A DNA stretch of 64,000 nt. It comes from Roseiconus lacunae. Lineage in GTDB: Bacteria; Planctomycetota; Planctomycetia; Pirellulales; Pirellulaceae. The position numbers and the translations under genes were made by a program. The stretch lies in the NCBI RefSeq assembly GCF_008312935.1, contig NZ_VSZO01000005.1, positions 248,001 to 312,000 of the forward strand, in the 5' to 3' direction. The notes beneath the pieces are model-generated. The model saw nothing but the letters and a program-made list of their open reading frames with translations. It had not been told where the DNA came from and searched no databases. Below, piece after piece: positions 16,763 to 25,326 of this stretch; positions within the stretch are counted from its first letter, which is position 1; each line of letters opens with the position of its first letter.

Positions 16763-18214
16763 ATGTCACGAAAGATTCAGCTCATCACCGCCGGCTTGGT
16801 CCTGGGATCGATTGCGAGTGTTTGCTCTGCACAGTCCCCCACAACCGACTCGATTCGAATCGAATCGAACCAGGTCAATCCACCGCAGAATGCCATGCCT
16901 CAAGATCTGCGAGGACGAGTCGGCGAGGACTTCACCGAGCCGCCGCCGGTTCCGCCCGTACCGCAGTCTCTGACCGAGGAGACGTTCACATCGGGCGAGG
17001 CGCCGTTGACCATCGAGGCGATCGAGTCCTTCGCTTGCAGCCGCAACCCGACATTGACACAGGCTCAAGCACAGACTCAGGGCGAGCTTGGCAAAGCGAT
17101 TCAAGCAGGGCTCGTGCCGAATCCGACGCTTCGTTACGTCGGCGAGCAAGCGGGACTCGAAGGCACGGCCGGTGAATGGCAGGGCGTCGAGTTTTCGCAA
17201 CGCATTGTTACGGCCAAAAAGCTGCAACTCAGCCGAGCTAAGTTTCTGCAGATGACCCGGGCGTCCCAGTGGCGAGCGCTCGAACAAGAGTACCAGGTGC
17301 TGAACGATGTTCGAATGAGTTTCTGGATGACGCTCGGGCAGCAACAGCTGGTCTCGATTCACAACGAGATTCTAAAGAACTCCGAAGATGCCGTTGTGAC
17401 GGCACGCGAGCTTTACAACGAAGGTCAAGCGACTCGGGCACAATTGCACGAAGCGAATGTGATGCTGCAAAAGGCTCGACTTGATCTACTCATGATCCGG
17501 AACCAGCTGCACGCAAAATGGTACGAGATGGCGTCGCTGGCTGGCCTTCGAATGCAGCCCACGCCACTGGATGGTTCACTCGAAGGTGAGCTTTCGCTCA
17601 TAGATTTCGATCAGGCTTTGAATCGATTGACCACCGAGAGTCCGCAGATACTCGGAGCCCGAGCTAAGCTCCAAGCGGACGAGATCAAAGTCAGACGAGA
17701 AACCGTTGAGCCGATTCCCGATCTCGTTGTAACTTACGGTTACGGTCGCAACTTTGAGGCGGGGCAAAACACGCATAACACCGGCGTGTCGCTGGAAGTC
17801 CCACTGTACGATTGGAATCAAGGTACGATCCGGCAAGCGGAAGCCGACGTGATGCGGCAGCGTGGCGAAATCGAACGGATTGAGTTTTCGCTTCAACGAC
17901 AACTTGCCCAGGCGTATCAAAATTATCTGACGGCTTTGCAGAACGTCCGGAGTTATCAAGAAGTGATTTTGCCGGAATCACAGAGAGCCTATGAAGTCCT
18001 GCTTGATGCGTACAAGGAAAATCGTGTCGACTGGCCAGCCGTTTTGCAGAGTCAACGCAATCTCTATCAAGAGCAGACCAACTATGTGCAACATCTAGTC
18101 GCATGGCGCAGCCAAGAGACACTGATCACCGGGTTCTTATTGCAAGGTGGACTGACGCCTCCAACCGGCCCAACGCCACCGGGGCACATTTCGGCAACGC
18201 CGAAGCCGCGATAG
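16763..18214 (+). CDS. TolC-like outer-membrane efflux protein, second copy
   Basis: A 483-residue protein with a cleavable signal peptide (ITAGLVLGSIASVCSAQ) and the two OEP repeats: helix-rich segments starting at IEAIESFACSRNPTLTQAQA and at SLIDFDQALNRLTTESPQIL. Unlike the copy at 121 there is no clear lipobox, although Cys21 lies in the signal region. The Pro-rich C-terminal tail is unstructured. No pump or adaptor gene lies beside it, so it may share the CusBA-like pump or serve a pump elsewhere. It ends 13 bases from the convergent CsoR-like gene. Confidence 0.88.
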   Translation: MSRKIQLITAGLVLGSIASVCSAQSPTTDSIRIESNQVNPPQNAMPQDLRGRVGEDFTEPPPVPPVPQSLTEETFTSGEAPLTIEAIESFACSRNPTLTQAQAQTQGELGKAIQAGLVPNPTLRYVGEQAGLEGTAGEWQGVEFSQRIVTAKKLQLSRAKFLQMTRASQWRALEQEYQVLNDVRMSFWMTLGQQQLVSIHNEILKNSEDAVVTARELYNEGQATRAQLHEANVMLQKARLDLLMIRNQLHAKWYEMASLAGLRMQPTPLDGSLEGELSLIDFDQALNRLTTESPQILGARAKLQADEIKVRRETVEPIPDLVVTYGYGRNFEAGQNTHNTGVSLEVPLYDWNQGTIRQAEADVMRQRGEIERIEFSLQRQLAQAYQNYLTALQNVRSYQEVILPESQRAYEVLLDAYKENRVDWPAVLQSQRNLYQEQTNYVQHLVAWRSQETLITGFLLQGGLTPPTGPTPPGHISATPKPR

Positions 18215-18227
18215 GCGAAATCACAAA

Positions 18228-18509
18228 CTACGTTTGCGAGTACTTCTCGATAAGGTCGATCAATTCATCGAGAATCGCTTGGCGTTCCGATTCACTCTTG
18301 GAGTTGGAAGCGGAAGCCAGGCTGTGTTTCAGGTGATCTTCCAGAATCAACCGGGCTACTTTCGCTAGGGCGCCGGTTGCCGCACTGACCTGCATCACGA
18401 CCTCAATGCATGGCGTGTCCTCTCCGACCATTCGATCAATCGCCTCAACTTGACCGACAATTCGCCGCAAACGGTGGTGGATTCGCCGTTTCTCGTCGTC
18501 ACTGAGCAT
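18228..18509 (-). CDS. csoR: CsoR/RcnR-family (DUF156) metal-sensing repressor
   Basis: A 93-residue all-helical repressor that leaves DNA on binding Cu(I) or a related ligand. The N-terminal HHRLRRIVGQVEAIDRMV is the family signature. Ligand positions are Cys34 and His59 with CsoR spacing, but the second Cys of CsoR (Cys65 in M. tuberculosis) is Ser63 here; His62 is adjacent and could substitute. That pattern is also compatible with FrmR- or RcnR-like sensors. It is the last gene of the leftward copA-mco-csoR unit, 172 bases after the oxidase, and three ATACC-N7-GGTAT sites in the island are its likely targets. Copper specificity is inferred from context. Confidence 0.88.
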   Translation of the reverse strand: MLSDDEKRRIHHRLRRIVGQVEAIDRMVGEDTPCIEVVMQVSAATGALAKVARLILEDHLKHSLASASNSKSESERQAILDELIDLIEKYSQT

Positions 18510-18681
18510 GAGTTACGTCGCCACCTGCGGTCGTAAACGGGGAATGATTCTTCGGAATGGATTGGATTGAGTCTACGCTGCTTCGATCGCTGGGATGAGA
18601 TGTCCTCTAGGCAAGCAGCGGACAAGAAGCCTCATCTTACTGGCATCCTCTCCATTCGGGGAGCGGTCTGCTCGCCTCCGT

Positions 18682-20190
18682 CTAGCCCATGTCCATCATC
18701 TTCGGAGCCGCCTCGTAGCGTTCTGGATCACCGAACCGCCGCACGATTTCTGCGAAAACCACCCCCTTTTCGACGGGCTTGTCACTCTCCATGACCAGTT
18801 TGAATAAGTCGTCCGGCAGCACGCGCATCACGGTCATCAGTCCTTTCACCGCCATCGGGTAGTTGGCGCGCATCCCACGCGTTTCCTTACGGGACCAAAT
18901 CGCCTTCATCATCTGCTGATCCTTTTCCATCCCCTGCATCTTCTGTGGATATCCCGGGACGTCCCATCCTTCACTTTCTCGACTGAAATCGACCGCCGGT
19001 CGCGTATCGGTGTTGGCAAGATAACGGTCGACAGAAACATTCTGACGAACGCGTGGACCGACCTGCCGAACCATGTGGTTCATCATGTGGTGAACCATGT
19101 GGCAATGAAAAATCCAGTCGCCAGGATTATTGGCGATGAATTCAAAGTTGGTCGCTTGCGCAACACCCACGAGGGATACATTGCGAGGGACCCAGGTACT
19201 TTTCGGCGAGCGGGTACCTTCGTGTCCGGTTTCCCAGTAGGTGTGACCGTGCAAGTGAATCGGATGGTGCTGCATCGGCGCAAAGTTCATCAGACGTACT
19301 CGTACTCTCTCACCATGCTTGCACACGAGCGGCGTTGTGTACGGACCGCTTCGGCCGTTGATCGTGTGCCAGTTCCAATCCATCGCCCAAGAATCGGATA
19401 CGGTCTGTGTCGGCGCGATGTGGAAGTTCTGAAAGATCAAACCAAAGTCACGGTCGACCGGAGGATCAAATACCTTCTTTGGGTGCACAATGAACCAACC
19501 CACCTGACCGAAAGCTTCTTGCATCGCGACGTGCGAGTGATAGAAGAAGGTGCCTTCTTCATGCACGTCGAACTCGTAAACCATCGATTTGCCGGGCTTG
19601 ATCGGATTCTGAGTCAGCGTGGCCGCTCCGTCATACTGAATCGGCAACTCGAATCCGTGCCAATGCACGAACGTGTCTTCGGGCAATTCGTTGGTCACGA
19701 TGATGCGAACTCGATCACCCTGGTTTACCTCGATGGTCGGTCCAGGCATGCTGTCGTTGAAACCAAAAACATTCATCTTGTAGCCGGGAAGGAATTCTCG
19801 CTCGACAGGCATCGAGACCAAATGAAATTCCTTCGCCCCATCGACCATCTTCCAAGGCAACTTTTCCAGATCGGGTGCTACAAACGGGGCTGGTCCAGCG
19901 GAAACGGGGCGGAAGCCGGGCATCAGTTTGCCGAGATAGTAGTCCGAGTCCGGATCGTTTCCCCTTGACGGCTTGAACCGGCTGAATCCATCGATCTCGG
20001 CGGCGACGTTTGAGTCGTTTGGTACGCTCGCCGCAGCTCCCGGATTGGCTACCGGAGGCGGAGCATCCGAATCATTCGGAAGCGTTGGCTGCTGTCCCGT
20101 GGCGGAGTTCGACAACAGGCCACTGGAAAGTCCAGCGGCAGCAAGCGAGCTTGTCTTCAAAAAACGTCGGCGATCTTCTGGGTTCGTCAT
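18682..20190 (-). CDS. Tat-exported two-domain multicopper oxidase
   Basis: Residues 7-30 are a Tat signal (RRRFLKTSSLAAAGL). Copper motifs are FVHWHG (176-179), FFYHSH (218-220), HHPIHLHGH (309-316) and FHCHMVHHM (361-369), giving T1 ligands including Cys363 and probable axial Met373, plus the trinuclear cluster. Only about 90 residues separate HSH from HPIHLHGH, against about 300 in three-domain enzymes such as CueO, so this looks like a two-domain (small-laccase type) enzyme, which usually acts as a trimer. Residues about 380-502 are a C-terminal extension with no copper motif. It follows the CopA gene by 64 bases. Likely periplasmic Cu(I) oxidation. Confidence 0.9.
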   Translation of the reverse strand: MTNPEDRRRFLKTSSLAAAGLSSGLLSNSATGQQPTLPNDSDAPPPVANPGAAASVPNDSNVAAEIDGFSRFKPSRGNDPDSDYYLGKLMPGFRPVSAGPAPFVAPDLEKLPWKMVDGAKEFHLVSMPVEREFLPGYKMNVFGFNDSMPGPTIEVNQGDRVRIIVTNELPEDTFVHWHGFELPIQYDGAATLTQNPIKPGKSMVYEFDVHEEGTFFYHSHVAMQEAFGQVGWFIVHPKKVFDPPVDRDFGLIFQNFHIAPTQTVSDSWAMDWNWHTINGRSGPYTTPLVCKHGERVRVRLMNFAPMQHHPIHLHGHTYWETGHEGTRSPKSTWVPRNVSLVGVAQATNFEFIANNPGDWIFHCHMVHHMMNHMVRQVGPRVRQNVSVDRYLANTDTRPAVDFSRESEGWDVPGYPQKMQGMEKDQQMMKAIWSRKETRGMRANYPMAVKGLMTVMRVLPDDLFKLVMESDKPVEKGVVFAEIVRRFGDPERYEAAPKMMDMG

Positions 20191-20254
20191 GGTCGTTAAT
20201 CAAGTTGAGTGTGGGGTAATCATTGGTTCGTTACATCCTTAGGAAGCCTTCCGT

Positions 20255-22651
20255 TCACGAATGGCTCAAGCTAGCTCCTTTGAGTCTTAACGCATTTCCA
20301 ATAACGGAAACACTGCTAAAACTCATTGCTGCGGCAGCAATCATTGGACTGAGGAGGACACCGAAGAGTGGATATAGCAATCCGGCAGCGATCGGTATTC
20401 CCAGCGCATTGTAGATAAACGCAAAGAACAGGTTTTGCCGGATGTTGCTCATCGTCTTTCGGCTTAGCACCGCCGCAGCAGCGATTCCGCGTAAGTCTCC
20501 CCCGACCAGCGTCACGCCTGCGGACTCTATCGCGACTCCGGTACCCGTCCCCATCGCAATCCCGACATCGGCTGCCGCGAGTGCTGGTGCGTCGTTGATT
20601 CCATCTCCGGCCATCGCGACCGACTTACCTTGGTCTTTGAGCTTCTTCACGAAATCGTGTTTGTCCTGCGGGGAAACACCCGCGTGGAATTCGTCGACAC
20701 CGAGTTCCTTTGCGACTGCACGTGCGGTGGGTTCAGCGTCACCGGTTAGCATGATGACTTTCAATCCCAAGTCTTGCAGCGTTCCGAGCGCAGCAGGAGT
20801 GCTCTCTTTAATCGGGTCAGAAATGCCGATCGCGCCGGCGAACTGTTGATCGACGGCGACAAACACGACCGTTGCTCCACCAGCCTGCCTCTCGTTCGCA
20901 GCGTCGATCAAACCCTGATCCGCTTCGATGGACTGGTCAGTTAAGAGCTTCGCACTTCCGATTAAAACCGCTCGGCTTTCGACCTGAGCGGACACGCCAA
21001 TCCCAGTCATTGCATCGAATTGATTTGCATGCTGAATATCGATCTTGTCCGCCTTGGCTTTGCGTACGATCGCACTCGCCAAAGGGTGTTCGCTTTGGTT
21101 TTCCACCGCCGCAGCGATGGCAAGCAACCCTTCCCTGGACCAATCAGGTGCTGGCTCAATCCAGGTTACCTCCGGCCGACCTTCTGTCAGTGTCCCCGTC
21201 TTGTCGACGACAACCGTATCGACTTTCTCCATGACCTCCAAAACTTCCGCGTTCTTGATCAGTACACCATCGCGGGCACCTCGTCCGACGCCAACCATCA
21301 CTGACATGGGAGTGGCAAGCCCAAGAGCACATGGACAGGCGATGATCAAGACTGCGACGGCTGCAACAAACGCATGAGCCAGGCGAGGTTCCGGTCCCCA
21401 GATCGACCACCCAATGAACGCAAAGATAGAACAGACGATGACAGCGGGCACGAAATATCGCGCAACCACGTCGACCAGTTTTTGAATCGGAGCTCGACTT
21501 CGCTGCGCATCGGCTACCATCTGGACGATGCGACTAAGTACGGTTTCTCCGCCCACGCTCGTTGCTTCGACTTCGAGTGCACCACTTTGGTTGATGGTGC
21601 CACCAGTGACCTCATCGCCTTCGGATTTGTCAACCGGGATCGGTTCACCGGTCAGCATCGATTCGTCGACGGTGGAACTGCCACCGATTACGACCGAATC
21701 GACCGGTACTTTTTCACCGGGGCGGATCCGTAGTCGATCTCCATGTTTGACCTCGGCGAGCGCAATATCCTCCTCGTCACCGGATTGCGTGATACGGTGA
21801 GCGATCTCCGGAGCAAGCTGCATGAGCTCGCGAATTGCTCCACCTGTTTGCTGCCTAGCTCGAAGTTCTAGGACCTGCCCCAGTAGCACCAATGTGATGA
21901 TCACCGCAGCGGCTTCGAAATAGAGGGGCGGAACTCCGTTCTCGTAGAAAGCCTCAGGGATCAATCCTGGGGCAACCACGACCACAACGCTGAATAGGAA
22001 TGCCGCCAAGCTACCAACGGCAATCAGCGAAAACATGTTGAGATTAAAATTTTGAAACGACTTCACACCTCGAACCAACAGTGGCCATCCACACCAAAAG
22101 ACAACCGGTGTCGCCAGTGCGAATTGTAACCATCCAAAGTACGGCGTCGGGATGAGTTTCGTGACATCTAACCCAACCATTGGTCCCATTGCCAGAATCA
22201 GCAACGGAATCGACAAAGCAACGCCGCCCCAGAAACGTCGCTTCATATCGGCGTATTGTTCCTGATCGCCTTCGTCCTCCGCAGAAGCAAACTTCGGTTC
22301 CAAGTCCATGCCACAAATTGGACAAGCCCCCGGCCCCACCTGTTCGATCTCCGGATGCATCGGACAGGTGTAAATCGTTCCTGGTTGAGATTCAACGGCA
22401 GCATTGGCGGATTTCGATCCACCGTGTTCGTGATTTGAACAGCAACTATGGTTTTTCGCTTGCTCCGGATGAGCAGCATTTTGCTGAGCTCGCTTCGCGA
22501 TTACACCGGCAGGGTCGGTATCAAATTTCGCCGCGCACCCTTGGCTGCAAAAAAAGTAGTCATCACCTTCATGGTGACGGCTGATACTCTCATTTGTTTC
22601 GACGGTCATCCCGCAAACGGGGTCGACCGCAGTTTCATCGACGGAAGTCAT
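20255..22651 (-). CDS. copA: Copper/silver P1B-type ATPase with YHS and HMBD domains
   Basis: Inner-membrane ATPase that exports Cu(I)/Ag(I), 798 residues. Instead of an HMA domain, the N-terminus has a YHS domain (DPVCGMTVE...FFCSQGC, about 11-55), a His/Cys linker ([11 protein letters not shown]) and a heavy-metal-binding motif (TCPMHPEIE...[11 protein letters not shown], about 94-122). Eight TM helices follow, with CPC in TM6 ([13 protein letters not shown]), the phosphorylation loop DKTGTLTEG, the SEHPLA nucleotide-binding motif, MLTGD and [11 protein letters not shown]. The ATG at 22651 has AAGAGA upstream. A CsoR-type operator lies 45 bases before the start and is shared with the divergent Csp gene. 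The multicopper oxidase and CsoR genes follow in the same direction. Confidence 0.95.
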   Translation of the reverse strand: MTSVDETAVDPVCGMTVETNESISRHHEGDDYFFCSQGCAAKFDTDPAGVIAKRAQQNAAHPEQAKNHSCCSNHEHGGSKSANAAVESQPGTIYTCPMHPEIEQVGPGACPICGMDLEPKFASAEDEGDQEQYADMKRRFWGGVALSIPLLILAMGPMVGLDVTKLIPTPYFGWLQFALATPVVFWCGWPLLVRGVKSFQNFNLNMFSLIAVGSLAAFLFSVVVVVAPGLIPEAFYENGVPPLYFEAAAVIITLVLLGQVLELRARQQTGGAIRELMQLAPEIAHRITQSGDEEDIALAEVKHGDRLRIRPGEKVPVDSVVIGGSSTVDESMLTGEPIPVDKSEGDEVTGGTINQSGALEVEATSVGGETVLSRIVQMVADAQRSRAPIQKLVDVVARYFVPAVIVCSIFAFIGWSIWGPEPRLAHAFVAAVAVLIIACPCALGLATPMSVMVGVGRGARDGVLIKNAEVLEVMEKVDTVVVDKTGTLTEGRPEVTWIEPAPDWSREGLLAIAAAVENQSEHPLASAIVRKAKADKIDIQHANQFDAMTGIGVSAQVESRAVLIGSAKLLTDQSIEADQGLIDAANERQAGGATVVFVAVDQQFAGAIGISDPIKESTPAALGTLQDLGLKVIMLTGDAEPTARAVAKELGVDEFHAGVSPQDKHDFVKKLKDQGKSVAMAGDGINDAPALAAADVGIAMGTGTGVAIESAGVTLVGGDLRGIAAAAVLSRKTMSNIRQNLFFAFIYNALGIPIAAGLLYPLFGVLLSPMIAAAAMSFSSVSVIGNALRLKGASLSHS

Positions 22652-22695
22652 AGTTTCTCTTCAAAAAGGCCAATGGAGCCTAGGAATAATTCAGT

Positions 22696-22712
22696 ATACC
22701 CCACTACGGTAT
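22696..22712. promoter_or_regulatory. CsoR-type operator, copy 3
   Basis: ATACC-CCACTAC-GGTAT in the 126-base divergent control region between copA (22651, minus) and the Csp gene (22778, plus). The flank GTATACC is shared with copy 1. This placement makes it the best-supported of the three sites, because copA promoters are common CsoR targets. Confidence 0.72.
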
Positions 22713-22777
22713 GCAGTTTGCATGCCTTCCTGCCAGCAATTTCGTCCGAAACACAGATTCCTTAAGGAGATTTTTCT

Positions 22778-23110
22778 ATGGCCAGTTCAACGATCTCGAA
22801 GCAAGATTGCCTATCCAACTGTCAAGAATGTCAGACCACTTTGGCATCCATGCTGACCGGTACTTGTCTGGAGAAGGGTGGTTCCCATGTCGAGCAAAAT
22901 CACGTCAAGCTGATGCTCGACTGCATGGCTGCGTGTGCCGCCTGCATCGACTTCATGAGCCGTAACAGCGATTTTCACCAAAGCTACTGCCAAGCTTGCG
23001 CGGAAATCTGCAAGGCGTGCGGTGACAGCTGCGAAGAAGTTGGCGGGATGGATGATTGCGTGAAGTGCTGCCGCAAGTGCGAAGAAAGTTGCACAGCCAT
23101 GGCGGCGTAG
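22778..23110 (+). CDS. Four-helix-bundle copper storage protein (Csp3-like)
   Basis: A 110-residue protein with 17 Cys placed along predicted helices in CxxxC and CxxC spacing (CLSNCQEC, CMAACAAC, CQACAEICKACGDSC, CVKCCRKCEESC), the hallmark of DUF326/Csp copper-storage bundles that hold many Cu(I) ions in their core. There is no signal peptide, so it is predicted cytosolic like Csp3. AAGGAG precedes the ATG. It diverges from copA across a CsoR-type operator, which fits storage and export being induced together. Identification is strong from Cys pattern and length. Confidence 0.9.
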   Translation: MASSTISKQDCLSNCQECQTTLASMLTGTCLEKGGSHVEQNHVKLMLDCMAACAACIDFMSRNSDFHQSYCQACAEICKACGDSCEEVGGMDDCVKCCRKCEESCTAMAA

Positions 23111-23816
23111 TCCGTGACGTTCAATCGAGTTCGGGTGGGAGCGACATTTGCCAAGTCGCATTCTTGGTCGAAGCGAGATCCTACTTCAACTGATCCCCGT
23201 AAGCTTATGCTTCCTGGTTGGCATGCCTACCTTTCCGTCGCAGTTCTCCTGGTTGGCATTTTTCGCATTGGTCAACGATTGTGACCTCGCATCGGGGTAT
23301 AAGCAGCGGTCACAGACTTCATTCCCCGCATTGATTGGCAAGGGAGAAGCCACTGAAGTAGCGAATTCGCTCTCGGCGAGATTTGTGCTAAGTCCCTTGC
23401 TCATACTTTTCTCGCCGTGGCTGTGTGTCTCAGGAAAATGGCTTTTCCCAGCTATGCGTTGTAAAACGGTACTCGCGGTCTGGGTACGTGATCTCATTCT
23501 CGCTTTCAGGTTTGGTATGTTGTTTCAGTAAATTCACCAATATCCCAATACGGACTCTTTCGCCCTCGAAAAAATCATCGAAGCACTAAGAGGGAGTCGC
23601 ATGTGGTTTGACGGCTTTGTGTGCTGGTGATTTTGGTTTGATGGCCTTTGAATTCATCCAAAACTCGTTTGGTGGGGTAGATAGATCGTGTAGCAAGATG
23701 TAGCTAATCGACCTGAGATCAACCCAATTTCAAGGAATCTGTCACAATCTCTAAGTCTCCCTAAAAGCAATGAAATGCGCTGTTTTTCAGCTAAATCGAC
23801 TGCGGTCCGCTGTCAA
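23111..23816. other. Intergenic region, no supported gene
   Basis: About 700 bases at the right edge of the metal island. Open frames on both strands (about 100-127 codons around 23150-23530) overlap each other, lack ribosome sites and match nothing I recognise. The stretch 23520-23816 is AT-richer. Together with the sulfatase fragment that follows, it looks like decayed sequence. Confidence 0.5.
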
Positions 23817-24008
23817 CTAATCCATATCATCGGCAAGGATGAAGACAATGTTGGGACGAGACGTGGTTCCTTTGCCAGAAACGTCCCGGCCGGTCAATGG
23901 AATGCAACAGATGGCGATCAGCGAGAGGATCAACCGTGGCTGAAGTGTGAGTCGCTGGGGCCGCCAGGGCGAGCCACCTGTCGATGGCGAACTGAAGAAT
24001 TGAATCAT
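23817..24008 (-). pseudogene. Truncated sulfatase N-terminus
   Basis: On the minus strand an ATG at 24008 opens a frame with a signal-like hydrophobic stretch (LILSLIAICCIPLTG) followed by RPNIVFILADDMD and a stop at 23817-23819. RPNIVFILADDM is the start of the alkaline-phosphatase-type sulfatase fold, carrying the two metal-ligand Asp residues, and should be followed by about 400 more residues including CxPxR. None of that is found downstream in any frame I could follow. It is the remnant of a deleted or recombined sulfatase gene; an intact paralogue is at 48692. Confidence 0.75.
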
Positions 24009-24195
24009 GCTGAAGAAACGTTTGGAGAATCGGTAGTCAGAGGATGCTGCTAGTTGATACCGTATAGCCAATGATAGCCGATCGAAGCGATCGCGGTTCA
24101 ACCCGGTACCGGCCAAACTCAGTAGAGGATTTTGATGGCGGCAAGGTTCTAGCGATCGTGCACGATTGTCGAGGGTCTCAGCAGGAACCGACGAG

Positions 24196-25131
24196 ATGAC
24201 GTTGCTTTACTACGATTCGATTTTCCAGGAACACGAGACCGGTGATCATCCTGAGAGCGGTTGGAGAATTCTTGCCGTCGTTCGCCATCTGCAGTTTTTA
24301 GGGCTCGATTCCAGCTGTGAACGGCCAGCCTGGGATCCGGCGACAATCGACGAGCTGTGCTACGTCCACACGCGTGAGTATGTTGAATCGATCCGGCAAT
24401 TCGCTGCCGAGGGTGGCGGCAACCTTGATGATGACACGGTGGTCAGTGAAAAGTCGTTTGAAGTCGCTCGAAAGGCGGTTGGTGCCGTTGGCGACGCGGT
24501 CCGTCGTGTCGTCGCTGGGAGAGCAAGTAACGCGTTCTGTTTGGTCCGGCCTCCAGGGCATCACGCGATGCCCGATCGTGCGATGGGGTTCTGCCTGTTT
24601 AACAACGTTGCAATCGCCGCTCGAATCGCAACACACGAGCTGGCTCTTCGACGCGTTTTAATCATCGACATTGACGTTCATCACGGAAACGGGACTCAAG
24701 CAATTTTTTGGGAAGATGCCGATGTCGGGTATTTTTCCATCCATCGAGCGTCATTCTACCCCGGCACCGGAGCATCCGATGAAATCGGTGCTGGCAAAGG
24801 CCTCGGAACGACGTTCAACTTGCCGATCGAGTTTGGGACATCGCGCGAGAGTTTAGTGCGAACCTTTGAAATCGGAATAAGCCAATTCGCGGAGCACATT
24901 CGTCCCCAATTGGTCCTTGTCAGCGCCGGTTTCGACGCACACAAGGCGGACACGAATGGTTCATTGGGACTTGAGAGCGAAGATTACAAGCGCTTGACTC
25001 GCTGTTTATTAGAGATCGCTCAACGACACTGCGATGGCAAGCTTGTGAGTGTGTTGGAAGGTGGTTACAACCGATATTCGCTCACCGAATCGGTCGATTA
25101 TCACCTGCACGAGTTGTTGGATGCAAGTTAA
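24196..25131 (+). CDS. Histone-deacetylase-family (AcuC/class II-like) deacetylase
   Basis: Zinc-dependent deacetylase of 311 residues. The start at 24196 gives MTLLYYDSIFQEHETG, the normal beginning of the family; ten extra codons upstream are possible. Key motifs are RPPGHHAMPDRAMGFCLFNN (catalytic His pair), IDIDVHHGNGTQ (zinc Asp and His), SIHRASFYPGTG, SAGFDAHKAD (second zinc Asp) and LEGGYN (transition-state Tyr). Substrates may be acetylated proteins or small acetyl-amines and cannot be told from sequence. The convergent gene at 25327 encodes a possible lysine acetyltransferase, so the two may act as opposing enzymes (inference). Confidence 0.92.
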   Translation: MTLLYYDSIFQEHETGDHPESGWRILAVVRHLQFLGLDSSCERPAWDPATIDELCYVHTREYVESIRQFAAEGGGNLDDDTVVSEKSFEVARKAVGAVGDAVRRVVAGRASNAFCLVRPPGHHAMPDRAMGFCLFNNVAIAARIATHELALRRVLIIDIDVHHGNGTQAIFWEDADVGYFSIHRASFYPGTGASDEIGAGKGLGTTFNLPIEFGTSRESLVRTFEIGISQFAEHIRPQLVLVSAGFDAHKADTNGSLGLESEDYKRLTRCLLEIAQRHCDGKLVSVLEGGYNRYSLTESVDYHLHELLDAS

Positions 25132-25261
25132 AGAACGGTCTCAGTCGATTGTTCGCGTTAACCCCAGTGGCGCGTTCATGCGAACGTTCGATCAACGTGA
25201 AAGACACGAACGCGAACGGTCGCTGGGCGTTTCTTGATCAGCCGCGATGGGGTGGAATGCA

Positions 25262-25293
25262 GTTAAGTGGTTAACGCCGCCGGGGCACTTAAC
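25262..25293. terminator. Hairpin between convergent genes
   Basis: GTTAAGTG-N16-CACTTAAC with a GC-rich loop, lying between the deacetylase stop (25131) and the stop of the convergent acyltransferase gene (25327). It could serve both directions. No clear T run. Confidence 0.4.
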
Positions 25294-25326
25294 CGCGAGC
25301 TATCGCTCCGTGGCTGATGATAGACG

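Noticed and set aside
19075-19968. 297-codon plus-strand frame inside the oxidase region
   Set aside because: It is the antisense shadow of the multicopper oxidase, whose copper motifs are clear on the minus strand.
20010-20219. Possible fourth CsoR-type site upstream of the oxidase
   Set aside because: GGGGTAAT near 20213 has no ATACC partner at the right distance; the oxidase is better explained as downstream of copA.
23148-23531. 127-codon frame with hydrophobic segments, and an opposing 103-codon frame with Cys pairs
   Set aside because: Frames overlap on opposite strands, lack ribosome sites and match no family. Likely chance frames in decayed sequence.
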